Below, piece after piece: positions 38,944 to 48,247 of a DNA stretch of 64,000 nt. The notes below the pieces were generated by a model. The model did no database searches. It was given only the letters and a program-made list of their open reading frames with translations, and had not been told where the DNA came from. Position numbers and translations under genes: made by a program. The stretch comes from Caproiciproducens galactitolivorans (GTDB lineage Bacteria > Bacillota > Clostridia > Oscillospirales > Acutalibacteraceae), in the NCBI RefSeq assembly GCF_004768785.1, contig NZ_SRMQ01000008.1:1-64000 (forward strand). The letters run 5' to 3'. Numbering within the stretch: the stretch's first letter is position 1; every line of letters starts with the position of its first letter.

Positions 38944-40659
38944 TCACCGCGAAACATAGCCTAACGGATTCACCTTGGTGCCGCGTTTAATTACTTCAAA
39001 ATGGCAATGCGGGCCGGTAGAATTTCCAGTGCTGCCAACAAGCGCGATTGCCTGCCCCTTTGATACCCGCTGCCCCGGCGATACCAAAACTTTGCTTGCA
39101 TGCCCGTATAAAGTAGTCAATCCATTCCCATGGTTAATTCTTACGCAGTTGCCATAGCCGCCGCTGTCCCAGCCGGCCGAAATAACAACACCGCCGTCCG
39201 CAGCGACAATCGTTTTCCCGTAAGCGCTACCGCCGGAAATATCGATTCCGCTATGGAATACGCCCCAGCGCCATGTGAAATAGGTCGTGATCGTATGCAG
39301 GGACGGTACCGGCCACATCAGGCTGCCGGTGCTGACGCCAAGGCTGCTGATGGAAGGTCGCTTTTTGGTGCCGGTAATTACAACTTTATCAACAGAAGGC
39401 TTTACGACCGTCCTGCTGACGATTTCACGTTTGGACTCCATACCATTTATATAATAAATTTTATCGACGCATTGCTGTACACCGTTTATTCCTTCGTTTT
39501 TCAGCTTGGAGTAATCCGTGTACTGGGAATCGTCAGGAATCGTAACGGTTTTATAAGAGAGAGGGACCTGATAGGTGACGGTTTTCACGATCTGAACATT
39601 CAGCATGGGAACCGCAACCTCAAGATTGATTAAATCCCCCGGCATAAGATTATCGCCAAGCTGATTATTATTAATCTTGTTGAGCGCAGCAATCGTTGTA
39701 TGGTTTGCTTTTGCGATCGATGTAACCGTGTCCCCTTCTTTTACCGTATAAGTTACCGCGGACTTAGACGTTCCGGTTATGATTTTGTTTAGGGCTTCCG
39801 GGGTCATGATGGACGTGGTCGGAAAGAGTCCGTTTATGGTTTCCACGTCCTGAATAAAAGCAGCCGTTGCGTTCATATCGTTTCCCTTTGCCTTATTCAG
39901 AATATTCTGAAGCATATAACGCAGATCCGCGCTGCTTTTCACCGCGCCGATCAGTTCGCCGTTCACGTAAAGGCCGCTGGCTTCTTCTATGATTCCGTTC
40001 GACTGCTGGATAATCTTATCGCAAACGGTATTAACAGGCGAAACCGTCCCCGCGTCTACAACCGCAAGCCGAAAAGTAGGCGTAACATTAATTTTTATAT
40101 TACTGTCAGCCGTATCATGAACCATACGCTGGCTCACCATTTCGCTTGCCTGTTCAAAAACCTTTTCGTTCTGAATCGTGGCGACTTCTTTCCCGTCATA
40201 CGCGAGTACCAAACCATAGTTCAGACCCGTCCAGTAACGAATCGTAAATCCAAGCAAAAAAGCAGCGCCAATAGGTGCCGCTAAATTGAGGATGGAACAT
40301 ACAAAGCCCTTATGGCGAATAAAGCTCTTCGCCGTTACGATGATATACTCATGGAACACATGGGACAGACCGACCTTTTTTGCCTCTTCAATTCTTCTGC
40401 GGGCAATGGTAAAGCCTTCCCGTATTGATGAACATTCTTCTTTTAAATTTGCAATGCGCTTTCCGATATAGGCAGCGTACAAGGATTTGACAAGGTTGGT
40501 AAAAGGCCGAAAAAAGCGAGAAAGTCTGCGGCGTACACGTTTTAAGATCCGAACAGACTGTATACCGGTTATATATAGAAACTTGATTGCATTTTCAGTT
40601 GCCCCACGGCAGGTAAATTGACATTTGCTATACAAACCACTTAGCTGAGGGAGCTGCAT
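38944..40659 (-). CDS. Membrane-anchored M23 endopeptidase with LysM and G5 domains
   Basis: A peptidoglycan endopeptidase. In order: a basic cytoplasmic N-terminus of about 125 residues with possible coiled coil (IANLKEECSSIREGF), one membrane helix (LAAPIGAAFLLGFTIRYW, about 128-146), an extracellular stalk, a LysM repeat (YTVKEGDTVTSIAKANHTT, about 305-350), a G5-like domain (about 355-430), and a C-terminal M23 domain with zinc ligands in FHSGIDISG and GPHCHFEV. The composition matches clostridial cell-wall hydrolases used in growth or sporulation. The N-terminal cytoplasmic part is longer than usual. AAAGGA lies nine bases before the ATG. Confidence 0.9.
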   Translation of the reverse strand: MQLPQLSGLYSKCQFTCRGATENAIKFLYITGIQSVRILKRVRRRLSRFFRPFTNLVKSLYAAYIGKRIANLKEECSSIREGFTIARRRIEEAKKVGLSHVFHEYIIVTAKSFIRHKGFVCSILNLAAPIGAAFLLGFTIRYWTGLNYGLVLAYDGKEVATIQNEKVFEQASEMVSQRMVHDTADSNIKINVTPTFRLAVVDAGTVSPVNTVCDKIIQQSNGIIEEASGLYVNGELIGAVKSSADLRYMLQNILNKAKGNDMNATAAFIQDVETINGLFPTTSIMTPEALNKIITGTSKSAVTYTVKEGDTVTSIAKANHTTIAALNKINNNQLGDNLMPGDLINLEVAVPMLNVQIVKTVTYQVPLSYKTVTIPDDSQYTDYSKLKNEGINGVQQCVDKIYYINGMESKREIVSRTVVKPSVDKVVITGTKKRPSISSLGVSTGSLMWPVPSLHTITTYFTWRWGVFHSGIDISGGSAYGKTIVAADGGVVISAGWDSGGYGNCVRINHGNGLTTLYGHASKVLVSPGQRVSKGQAIALVGSTGNSTGPHCHFEVIKRGTKVNPLGYVSR

Positions 40660-40687
40660 GAAACAAAATCCTTTCAGGCCGTTAAAT

Positions 40688-40705
40688 TGTTACAGGTTTG
40701 TAACA
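40688..40705. promoter_or_regulatory. Perfect dyad in the leader of the M23 peptidase gene
   Basis: TGTTACA, four bases, TGTAACA. It lies between the -10 and the start codon, where a bound repressor would block transcription. It is one base longer than the GlnR/TnrA spacing. The regulator is unknown. Confidence 0.45.
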
Positions 40706-40716
40706 CCTTTAATTTT

Positions 40717-40745
40717 ATGATATAACAAAAGTAACAATTTTGCAA
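40717..40745 (-). promoter_or_regulatory. Probable promoter of the M23 peptidase gene
   Basis: Minus-strand TTGCAA and TATCAT are 17 bases apart, about 60 bases before the ATG. Confidence 0.5.
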
Positions 40746-40793
40746 CCCATTGGTAAAAATTTAACAGATCGGAAACAATATAACAAAGAGGAT

Positions 40794-41252
40794 TTAGCTT
40801 AAATACCTAAGATTTTCCTCGCACCATCCCTCAATGATGGGAAGAAATTCCCTTGCCTCATTCTTTGCTCCCTCCAGATCATGTTCCAGATAATTGCCGC
40901 ATTCTACAGCGGAAGCTCCCGGAATTTCCCCTTCAAAATCTGCAATGAATGCAAAAGCATCCTTTATGAGCTGAACAACATCCATGCTGTCCATGTTCCG
41001 CACTAAAAAATAAAATCCGGTACGGCAGCCCATCGGCCCAAAATAAATAACCTGTTCCTTGAATTTTCCATTGCGGGAAAATGTCGCAAACAAATGCTCA
41101 ATCGTGTGCAATGCCGCGTTTTCCAGGAATGGGGGAACATTTGGCTTTCTCATACGGATATCATAGGTTACAATATCGCCGTCAATACGGGAAATGTAGA
41201 TTCCGGGTAAAAGTTTATTATGATCAACACAAAAGCTCGCTATCTTTTCCAT
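40794..41252 (-). CDS. luxS: S-ribosylhomocysteine lyase
   Basis: LuxS cleaves S-ribosylhomocysteine to homocysteine and DPD, the precursor of autoinducer-2, as part of the methyl cycle. The metal ligands are H49 and H53 in LHTIEHLFATF and C118 in VECGNYLEHDL. E52 and C76 (FGPMGCRTGFY) are the catalytic residues. 152 residues is normal. It follows the phospholipase-like gene by 13 bases. An autoinducer role cannot be inferred from luxS alone. Confidence 0.95.
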   Translation of the reverse strand: MEKIASFCVDHNKLLPGIYISRIDGDIVTYDIRMRKPNVPPFLENAALHTIEHLFATFSRNGKFKEQVIYFGPMGCRTGFYFLVRNMDSMDVVQLIKDAFAFIADFEGEIPGASAVECGNYLEHDLEGAKNEAREFLPIIEGWCEENLRYLS

Positions 41253-41265
41253 ACATAGATCTCCT

Positions 41266-42159
41266 TTAAAACATGGGGGTTTCCCCTGTCAGTTTTCCAT
41301 AATCATTTGTCTTGAAAAAAGCAGGAATGAATGCAATGCTTTCTTGAACAGACTGCTCGTAAAGCTCCAGAAAGCTTTCCTCCCTCTCGTTCCCACACCC
41401 AATCGGCCAGCTCCATCGGGAATGCAGAATGTTCGCATAATCAAATGCATCCCCTTCGCTGATACTCCGAAAGTGGCAGGAATAAGTGCGCTTACCGCTC
41501 TTTTTTTCCAAGCGTTCCACCAGCGCTTTCTTCATCGTCGTCCGGTCATTAAGCAATCCAAAGGCTTTCCGGCAATCCGAAGTGGCCTGTAAAAGCGGAA
41601 CACCCGCATTTGTAAGACCGTATAAACGTTCCAACAGAAACGCATACAAATCTGCAATTTGCGACCGTACGGTTTTGTTCTTAGGCACGGTTTTTTTCAA
41701 ATTAAATTCTATCGGAAGCAAACCCGTCTCGTAACGAAGCAGGATTGTGTCCAAAGCGGACTCAATTTCGTTATGCAGGATACTCTCATTCTGTTCCGAT
41801 TGCCTTTTCAAAAGGATGGAAGTTTCAAACCGGATAAACGGATGGCAGGTTCGGTCCAGCGAATAATGGCAAAGGAAGCCGGATAAATAAGACCGTAGGA
41901 TTTCCTTTTGGCCGGATGCCTCAAAATATTCCCGCATTGCGGTAAACAGCTTGGACGGATTGTCCTCGTGGAGCCTTAAACCGTATTCGTTCAGGATGTT
42001 GTCTTTCCGGCAGGGGAAAAAGCGATAGCAGTAAAGAAAATCAGGCCCCTGGGCTCCCCAAAAGAAAGCATCCTGTATTACCGTAAATTTAGGATCACTT
42101 TTTTTCAGTTCTTCGAAAACCCTTTGCGCATGGAAATAATGCGTAATTGCAGCCGGCAT
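41266..42159 (-). CDS. Zinc-dependent phospholipase C-like protein
   Basis: The N-terminus MPAAITHYFHAQRVFEEL, then AFFWGAQGPDFLYCYRFFP and FLCHYSLDRTCHPFI, matches the zinc-dependent phospholipase C/S1-P1 nuclease-like family common in clostridia. The histidines and aspartates in these segments would bind zinc. No signal peptide is visible, so it is probably cytoplasmic and its phospholipase activity is doubtful. The ATG at 42159 is preferred over a TTG two codons earlier. It shares a transcript with luxS. Confidence 0.75.
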   Translation of the reverse strand: MPAAITHYFHAQRVFEELKKSDPKFTVIQDAFFWGAQGPDFLYCYRFFPCRKDNILNEYGLRLHEDNPSKLFTAMREYFEASGQKEILRSYLSGFLCHYSLDRTCHPFIRFETSILLKRQSEQNESILHNEIESALDTILLRYETGLLPIEFNLKKTVPKNKTVRSQIADLYAFLLERLYGLTNAGVPLLQATSDCRKAFGLLNDRTTMKKALVERLEKKSGKRTYSCHFRSISEGDAFDYANILHSRWSWPIGCGNEREESFLELYEQSVQESIAFIPAFFKTNDYGKLTGETPMF

Positions 42160-42187
42160 AGACAAAGTTACCTGCCTTTAAAAAAAA

Positions 42188-42214
42188 ATAGAGCACGGCA
42201 AACCGTGCTCTTTA
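42188..42214 (-). terminator. Terminator of the amino-acid ABC transporter operon
   Basis: On the minus strand AGAGCACGG and CCGTGCTCT form a stem with a TTTG loop, followed by ATTTTTTTTT. It starts about 25 bases after the ATPase stop. Confidence 0.9.
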
Positions 42215-42237
42215 TTTTAGCATATTCAAATTGGTTT

Positions 42238-42972
42238 TTAAAGGACTTTGGACAAAAAGTCCTGAAGCCGCGCATTTTTAGGATGCTCAAAGAACTCCTG
42301 CGGTTCCGCTTCCTCTAAAACTTGCCCGTTATCCATAAAAAGGACACGGGTGGCAACCTCACGGGCAAAGCCCATTTCATGGGTAACAACCACCATGGTC
42401 ATCCCCTCGGCGGCAAGCTCTTTCATAACCTGCAACACTTCGCCAACCATTTCCGGGTCCAGCGCACTGGTCGGTTCGTCAAACAGCATTACGTCCGGAT
42501 TCATCGCAAGCGCGCGCACAATTGCGATACGCTGCTTCTGGCCGCCGGAAAGCTGAACCGGGTATGCCTTCGCTTTGTCCGCAAGGCCGATGCGCTCCAA
42601 AAGCTGCATTGCTCCCTGTTCGGCTTCCTGCTGTGTCTTTAACTTTAAAGTAACCGGCGCAAGCGTGATATTCTGAAGCACCGTTAAATGCGGAAACAAA
42701 TTAAAGTGCTGGAACACCATTCCCATCTTCTGGCGCAACTGATTGATATTACAGTCCGGAACATTGATTTGTGTTCCTTCAAACCAAACTTCCCCATTTG
42801 TCGGCTGCTCAAGAAGATTCAGGCAGCGCAGGAAGGTGCTTTTTCCGGAACCGGACGGGCCGACGATAACCACTTTCTCTCCCTTTTCAATATTCTGGTT
42901 AATTCCATTTAAAACATCCAGATCGCCGTTCAGGGTGTGGAAGGTTTTCCTCAAGTTTTTAACGGTAATCAC
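42238..42972 (-). CDS. Polar amino-acid ABC transporter ATPase
   Basis: The ATP-hydrolysing subunit of a GlnQ/ArtP-type importer. Walker A is [10 protein letters not shown], the signature [11 protein letters not shown], and Walker [15 protein letters not shown], with the switch histidine in [12 protein letters not shown]. The GTG at 42972 has AAAGGAGG ten bases upstream and gives 244 residues; the frame upstream overlaps the permease end. It overlaps the permease stop by 14 bases, implying coupled translation. Confidence 0.93.
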   Translation of the reverse strand: MITVKNLRKTFHTLNGDLDVLNGINQNIEKGEKVVIVGPSGSGKSTFLRCLNLLEQPTNGEVWFEGTQINVPDCNINQLRQKMGMVFQHFNLFPHLTVLQNITLAPVTLKLKTQQEAEQGAMQLLERIGLADKAKAYPVQLSGGQKQRIAIVRALAMNPDVMLFDEPTSALDPEMVGEVLQVMKELAAEGMTMVVVTHEMGFAREVATRVLFMDNGQVLEEAEPQEFFEHPKNARLQDFLSKVL

Positions 42973-43687
42973 TTCTATGCAGCCTCCTTTCCAGTTTTCC
43001 AAGCAGGGTTGTCAAGCCGACAACAATTAAGAGATAAATTGCCGCAACGGCCAACAGGGGCGTAAAGGCGTCATACGTAATGCTGCGGATGGTGTCGCCG
43101 CCCTTTGTCAAATCCTGAATCGCTATATAACCGGCTACCGAAGTTTCCTTTACCAATGCGATAAACTCATTGCCGATTGCAGGCAATACATTTTTCAATG
43201 CCTGGGGAAAAACGATTTTTACCATGGTATCGCGCTGATTCAGCCCCAGCGAACGTCCGGCTTCCACCTGTCCTTTGTCAACGGACTGGATTCCGCCGCG
43301 GATGATTTCGGCGACATATGCGCCGGAGTTAATCCCGAATGCCAGTATTGCGGCGGCGATACGATTGGTTGACCACTGGAATACAATGTACCACATGATC
43401 ATCAACTGAACAATAATCGGCGTTCCGCGGATAACCGTCAGATAGAACGTGCATATGGCATTCGATATCCGCAGTTTCTTCGGATTGTCTGTATGCGCCG
43501 TTTTAATCAAGGCTACGATCGTTCCCAAAACAATACCGATGATAATTGCAAAAAAAGTAATCTTTAATGTATTTCCAAGTCCGTCTACAATGTACTGGTA
43601 CCTGTTTTTTTCAATAAAAGCATCGTAAAACTTCTGAGGAAACTCAGAAAAGTACGAAAGCGGAATGGCCGCGAGCAGAGAATTCAT
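42959..43687 (-). CDS. Polar amino-acid ABC transporter permease
   Basis: A His/Glu/Gln/Arg/opine-family permease of 242 residues. About five membrane helices are visible, starting [21 protein letters not shown]. The ATPase-coupling loop is [41 protein letters not shown] is the usual conserved helix. It lies between the binding protein and the ATPase genes. Confidence 0.93.
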   Translation of the reverse strand: MNSLLAAIPLSYFSEFPQKFYDAFIEKNRYQYIVDGLGNTLKITFFAIIIGIVLGTIVALIKTAHTDNPKKLRISNAICTFYLTVIRGTPIIVQLMIMWYIVFQWSTNRIAAAILAFGINSGAYVAEIIRGGIQSVDKGQVEAGRSLGLNQRDTMVKIVFPQALKNVLPAIGNEFIALVKETSVAGYIAIQDLTKGGDTIRSITYDAFTPLLAVAAIYLLIVVGLTTLLGKLERRLHRSDYR

Positions 43688-43761
43688 ATTGTACCCCCGT
43701 TTTATAAACTGGAAAAGCAGGGCAGCGGTGCCGCTGACCCTGCGTTTTATTATGCTGTAGA

Positions 43762-44589
43762 TTAAGCGCCAAGAGCCGCCTTATATTTATCAATTATTTT
43801 ATCAAGCTCGCCGCTGGATTTTAAATCGGCAAGTACTTCGTTTACCACTTTCAGCATTTCTTTGTCGCCCTTCGGAACTGCGATCGCGTATTTTTCAACG
43901 GTTAAGGCCTCGTCAAGCTTTACCAGTTTGTCTGGGTTTTTCTCAACAAATTTCTTAGCGGGGAAATCATCAATGACGACCGCGTCAATTTTGCCGTTGA
44001 GCAAATCGGATATTGCGTCTACGCCTTTGTTGTAGCGCTCCGTGGAAGCAACCTTAATATCGCTTGTTCCCTTTTCGTTTGTGCAATAGGAATCCCCGGT
44101 TGTCCCCTGCTGTACGCCAACCTTTTTGCCGTTCAAATCTATCCGGGTTTTGATCGGGCTGCCCTTTAAAACGATAATTGACTGGGAGGCGTCAAAATAC
44201 GTATCGGAAAAATCCACATTCTTCTTTCTGTCTTCGTCCGCCGTCATGCCGGCCGCAACAAAATTGGTTTTTCCGGTGCTGAGCTCCGCTACCAGCGAAT
44301 CAAAAGCAACGTCGTTTATTTTCAGCTTAACGCCAAGTTTCTCCGCGATTTTGTTGGAAATATCAATATCAATCCCAACAATGTTATCGGCATCCTTGTA
44401 TTCGAACGGTTCAAATTCCGCGTTTGTAGACATGGTTACAAAGCCGTCCGCCTTAATTTTTTCCACACTTGTAGCGGCGGCACCCGTGCTGGCTGTTCCG
44501 CTCGTTGTTCCGGACTGTGTACAGCCCACCATGGAAACCGTTAGCGCCATTGCAAGAAGAAATGCCGCAAGCTTTGAAAACTTTTTCAT
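43762..44589 (-). CDS. Amino-acid ABC transporter substrate-binding lipoprotein
   Basis: A type II periplasmic-binding-like protein anchored as a lipoprotein (MKKFSKLAAFLLAMA then VSMVGCTQSG, lipobox MVGC). The fold marks MSTNAEFEPFEYKDADNIVGIDIDI and VGVQQGTTGDSYC are typical of the family-3 amino-acid binding proteins. The ligand may be glutamine, cystine or another polar amino acid; it cannot be settled. GGGGGA precedes the ATG at 44589. 275 residues. Confidence 0.9.
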   Translation of the reverse strand: MKKFSKLAAFLLAMALTVSMVGCTQSGTTSGTASTGAAATSVEKIKADGFVTMSTNAEFEPFEYKDADNIVGIDIDISNKIAEKLGVKLKINDVAFDSLVAELSTGKTNFVAAGMTADEDRKKNVDFSDTYFDASQSIIVLKGSPIKTRIDLNGKKVGVQQGTTGDSYCTNEKGTSDIKVASTERYNKGVDAISDLLNGKIDAVVIDDFPAKKFVEKNPDKLVKLDEALTVEKYAIAVPKGDKEMLKVVNEVLADLKSSGELDKIIDKYKAALGA

Positions 44590-44639
44590 AATTTTATCCC
44601 CCATATCAAATTCATTTATTTGCTTTTCAGTACGAATGT

Positions 44640-44668
44640 ATTATACCGCATAATTATACATTGATCAA
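44640..44668 (-). promoter_or_regulatory. Promoter of the amino-acid ABC operon
   Basis: Minus-strand TTGATC and TATAAT are 17 bases apart. An inverted repeat abuts the -35. Confidence 0.75.
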
Positions 44669-44690
44669 GCATATTTTAAAGAAAATATGC
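44669..44690. promoter_or_regulatory. Perfect inverted repeat directly upstream of the ABC promoter
   Basis: GCATATTTT, four bases, AAAATATGC. It touches the -35 element, so it may be an activator or repressor site. It could also serve as a weak terminator for the pseudouridine synthase gene 50 bases upstream. Confidence 0.45.
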
Positions 44691-44739
44691 ATTTTTATGA
44701 ATTCATATGGTATGATTCGCTTTTGGTTTTCTTTTTTGT

Positions 44740-45618
44740 TTACTTTACCATACCGCTCCATTCCAGCAGTTTTTTCATATCGTTCGGCAATGCGCAAGTA
44801 AAGCGCCGGTCCTGACCGGAAACCGGATGGACAAAGTGTATATTTGTGCAATGCAGTGCCTGCCTTGAAAGGAATTCCAGGTGCCCTCCGTACAGATCGT
44901 CCCCGGCCAGAGGGTGTCCAAAATGGGACATATGCACGCGGATTTGGTGCGTGCGCCCGGTTTCTATGCGAAAGGAAACAAAGGTGTACCCCCTGCCTGT
45001 GCAAAGGACGCGCCAATGCGTGACGGCAGATTCCCCGCAGGGTGTAACCGTGCGCTGGATGGTATGTCCTTCCTTTAAGGCAATCGGTACATCAATCGTA
45101 CCGCTCCCGGAAAATTCGCCTTCGCATATTGCCATGTATTCTTTCTCAATATTTCCCGCAAGGCGAGCCGCGCAATAAGGGTTCTTCGCCAGAACGACAA
45201 GGCCGGTTGTATCCTTATCCAACCGATATACCGGCCGAAACGCCAGCCTTTCGTTTCGACGGAGATGATAAGCGGCAACCGCGTTGGCAAGGCTGTCCCG
45301 GTCATGCCCCGGCGCAGGATACATTGGCATATTCGCGGGCTTATCAATAATCAGCAAATCCTCATCCTCATAGACAACGGACAGCAGCCGATCCTCCGGT
45401 TCAGGCTGTTTTCTGTCATCCGGCATTCGTATTCTTACCACATCCCCGGCACTTAATGTCTGAGTGACAATCACATGCAAGCCATTTTTCGTAATGCCCA
45501 TCGGCTCACGCTTTAGCCTGACCATCAGCCTTGCGGATATTCCGCAGTATCCGCGCAGGAAACTCTTCACACTTATCCCATCGTATTCAACTGGTACGGT
45601 AAAGCTTAATTCACGCAT
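44740..45618 (-). CDS. RluA-family RNA pseudouridine synthase
   Basis: Converts specific uridines in rRNA or tRNA to pseudouridine. The catalytic aspartate is in PVYRLDKDTTGLVVLAKN. EIETGRTHQIRVH-type sequence appears as RIETGRTHQIRVHMSHFGHPLAGD. An S4-like N-terminal region (SVKSFLRGYCGISARLMVRLK) precedes the catalytic domain. 292 residues. RluA/RluD/YlyB members are hard to tell apart, so no target is assigned. Confidence 0.92.
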   Translation of the reverse strand: MRELSFTVPVEYDGISVKSFLRGYCGISARLMVRLKREPMGITKNGLHVIVTQTLSAGDVVRIRMPDDRKQPEPEDRLLSVVYEDEDLLIIDKPANMPMYPAPGHDRDSLANAVAAYHLRRNERLAFRPVYRLDKDTTGLVVLAKNPYCAARLAGNIEKEYMAICEGEFSGSGTIDVPIALKEGHTIQRTVTPCGESAVTHWRVLCTGRGYTFVSFRIETGRTHQIRVHMSHFGHPLAGDDLYGGHLEFLSRQALHCTNIHFVHPVSGQDRRFTCALPNDMKKLLEWSGMVK

Positions 45619-45676
45619 AACATTGAAAAATAGAAAGGGGCAGCTTAAGCCGCCGCCTCTTCTTCCTTATCCTAGA

Positions 45677-46747
45677 TTATTTCACTTCTACGGTCCAGCC
45701 GAATGTATCTTTTATTTTGCCCCATTGAATACCTGTGAGCGTATCATACAAACGTTGGGAAATCGGACCGATTTCGCCGTTATTGATATCCATAATCTCA
45801 TCGCCCCACTTCAAATGGCCGATCGGGGAAATAACCGCAGCCGTTCCGGTTCCGAAAGCTTCCTTCAGCCGGCCGTTCCGGGCAGCCTCTGCAAGCTCGT
45901 CAATGGAAATCTTGCGTTCCACTACATTCATACCCCAGGATTTTAACAGCTCAATCGAAGACATACGGGTTATGCCGGGAAGAATGGACCCCTGCAGCTC
46001 CGGGGTAACAATTTCATCCCCTATGACGAAAAATACATTCATGGTACCGACTTCTTCAATGTACTTCCGTTCCACACCGTCAAGCCAAAGCACCTGCGTG
46101 TAATTCTGTTTTTCCGCTTCGTCCTGCGCTTTCAGGGAAGCCGCATAGTTCCCGGCCGTCTTTGTATAGCCCATACCACCCCTTACCGCGCGGACATAAT
46201 TTTTCTCAACATAGATCTTAACCGGATTCAACCCCTCCGGATAATACGCGCCCACAGGACAGCAGAGAATGATAAACACCAGATGCCGCGCCGGATGTAC
46301 GCCGATATGGGGATCAATTCCGATAATAAAAGGACGAATGTAAAGGGAAGTTCCTTCCGCGGACGGAATCCAATCCTTTTCAATCGAAACCAGCTTTTCA
46401 ATCGCTTTTTCACAGAATTTTTCATCAATCAGCGGAATACAGAGACGGTCGTTGGAAGAATTCAGACGCGCCATGTTTTTATCCGGGCGAAATAGAAGAA
46501 CCCTTCCATCAACCGCACGATAAGCCTTCATTCCTTCAAAAACAGACTGACCATAATGCAAACACATTGCCGCCGGTGACAGCTCAATCGGTCCAAACGG
46601 GACAATTCTGGCATCGTGCCAGCCCTCTCCCTCGTCATAGTTCATGACAAACATATGATCCGTAAAAAACGTACCGAATTCAAGTTTATCTGCAGCCGTT
46701 GGCTTCGGTTTCGGATGGTCTGTCAGTTCAACTCTGATTTCCTGCAT
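45677..46747 (-). CDS. ilvE: Branched-chain amino-acid aminotransferase
   Basis: A fold-type IV PLP enzyme that transfers amino groups between glutamate and the keto acids of Leu, Ile and Val. The PLP lysine is in MGYTKTAGNYAASLKAQDEA. The group II signature region WLDGVERKYIEEVGTMNVFFV and the opening FMNYDEGEGWHDARIVPFGP are typical of the about 356-residue BCAT form. The ATG at 46747 follows GAGGG at good spacing; an upstream start at 46765 is less likely. Confidence 0.94.
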   Translation of the reverse strand: MQEIRVELTDHPKPKPTAADKLEFGTFFTDHMFVMNYDEGEGWHDARIVPFGPIELSPAAMCLHYGQSVFEGMKAYRAVDGRVLLFRPDKNMARLNSSNDRLCIPLIDEKFCEKAIEKLVSIEKDWIPSAEGTSLYIRPFIIGIDPHIGVHPARHLVFIILCCPVGAYYPEGLNPVKIYVEKNYVRAVRGGMGYTKTAGNYAASLKAQDEAEKQNYTQVLWLDGVERKYIEEVGTMNVFFVIGDEIVTPELQGSILPGITRMSSIELLKSWGMNVVERKISIDELAEAARNGRLKEAFGTGTAAVISPIGHLKWGDEIMDINNGEIGPISQRLYDTLTGIQWGKIKDTFGWTVEVK

Positions 46748-46840
46748 TGTAATGCCCTCTTTCAAATTAATTACCGATTATTATAGCATTATTTCCCTTC
46801 GATTTCAAGCTTTAGTGCCTTAAAGCGACAGAAATCACTT

Positions 46841-48181
46841 TTAATTGTTTCGTAGTCCTTTCGGATAATGGTTTTTCAACCGGCCGTTCGAGCATTTGCC
46901 AAACCCGGTCAGCACGCCATCAACCGCCACGCCCGTGTAGCCCTTATAGCTTGCGTCAACCGCAATTTCTTCCCCGCGAAGAAACGCGTAAATTTCCGCC
47001 GAATCATGCGGAAAATTGATTACGGAACACAATTCTTTGGGCTTCGCCGCCATAAACGCCGCGTGCGCGGGTTCAATACGTTTAGTCTTTAGCTCCCCCA
47101 GAAGAAGCCCTGCTCGGATTACCCCCAAGTTCTTCAAATCCGGCAAATGCTCCGGCAGCAATAGAAGGTGCTTTCCAACCTGTTCAATCCTGCCATCCTG
47201 TTTGGAAAGATAAATCTGAGAATAGAACTCCTGCATTTCCCTGCTTGTTGCAAGGCTCTGCGGGGAATACGGTTTTGGATACGCATCATTTTTTGACAGC
47301 CTTTGCAAAACCGCGACAAAATGCCCTTCGCCTTTATCCATTGGGAAAATACGGCGTGCTTCCGGCAGCAATGCCGGACGTCCGAACTGCAAATTCCGGT
47401 CGATTAATGTAAAATCGTCCCGCTCCTTTAAGAACGCTTCGATAACACCTTCATTTTCTTCCCTTGAAAAAGTACAGGTGGAATAAACAAGGATGCCGTT
47501 TTCCTTCAACGCCTGCGCAGCGCTCAGCAGGATTGCCAGCTGCCGGACTGCGCAGGCTTCGATATGCTCCGGACTCCAATCCTGAATCGCCTGCTCGTCC
47601 CGGCGGAACATTCCTTCCCCGGAGCATGGCGCGTCCACCAACACTTTATCAAAAAATCCGGCCAGGCCTTCACAAAGTATTCCCGGGTGGCAGGAAGAAA
47701 TCACAGCGTTTTTTACGCCCATACGTTCCATATTGGAAAGCAATATGTTTGCCCTGCTTTTTACAATTTCATTGGACCATAGCAAACCCTGCCTATTTAA
47801 AAGGGAAGCAATCTGTGTAGATTTCCCTCCGGGCGCGGCGCATAAATCGAGAACAACGTCCCCCGGTTGCGGATCCAAAGCAGTTACCGCGCTGGCGGCG
47901 GAAGGCTCCTGGGAATAAAAAGCACCGGCATGATGCATCGGCAGCTGCCCGATCTTTGGCGCATCTTCCGGCACATAGTAAGACATCGGCGAAAACGGGG
48001 CAGGCTGAATCGAAAACGGAAGAGCGGCCTTTAATGTTTTCAAATCGCATTTGAGCGGGTTTAACCGAATCCCACGATAATGTGGTTCTTTATAACAGGA
48101 GAAAAAGGCATCGTATTCCTCTCCCAGCAGTTCTTTCATTTTCTCCTTAAATTTCTGTGGAAGTTCAACCAAATCCAACAT
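46841..48181 (-). CDS. RsmF/NOP2-type RNA m5C methyltransferase
   Basis: A SAM-dependent RNA cytosine-5 methyltransferase. The SAM motif is VLDLCAAPGGKSTQIA; the catalytic cysteines are in KVLVDAPCSGEGMFRRD and YSTCTFSREENEGVIEAFL. A C-terminal domain of about 130 residues (VGKHLLLLPEHLPDL onward) resembles the RsmF/PUA-like extension found in Firmicutes enzymes. 446 residues. The rRNA target (16S C1407 in the E. coli RsmF case) is not certain here. Confidence 0.9.
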   Translation of the reverse strand: MLDLVELPQKFKEKMKELLGEEYDAFFSCYKEPHYRGIRLNPLKCDLKTLKAALPFSIQPAPFSPMSYYVPEDAPKIGQLPMHHAGAFYSQEPSAASAVTALDPQPGDVVLDLCAAPGGKSTQIASLLNRQGLLWSNEIVKSRANILLSNMERMGVKNAVISSCHPGILCEGLAGFFDKVLVDAPCSGEGMFRRDEQAIQDWSPEHIEACAVRQLAILLSAAQALKENGILVYSTCTFSREENEGVIEAFLKERDDFTLIDRNLQFGRPALLPEARRIFPMDKGEGHFVAVLQRLSKNDAYPKPYSPQSLATSREMQEFYSQIYLSKQDGRIEQVGKHLLLLPEHLPDLKNLGVIRAGLLLGELKTKRIEPAHAAFMAAKPKELCSVINFPHDSAEIYAFLRGEEIAVDASYKGYTGVAVDGVLTGFGKCSNGRLKNHYPKGLRNN

Positions 48182-48247
48182 CTCCCGTTTTAAATGGTAT
48201 ATTTTATCCGCAAGTACAAAGAATAAACACTAAAGGGGGTGAATACC

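Noticed and set aside
44654-45016. 120-residue minus-strand frame overlapping the pseudouridine synthase gene
   Set aside because: It is out of frame within a well-conserved gene, has no RBS and is rich in Arg and Pro, as expected for a shadow frame.
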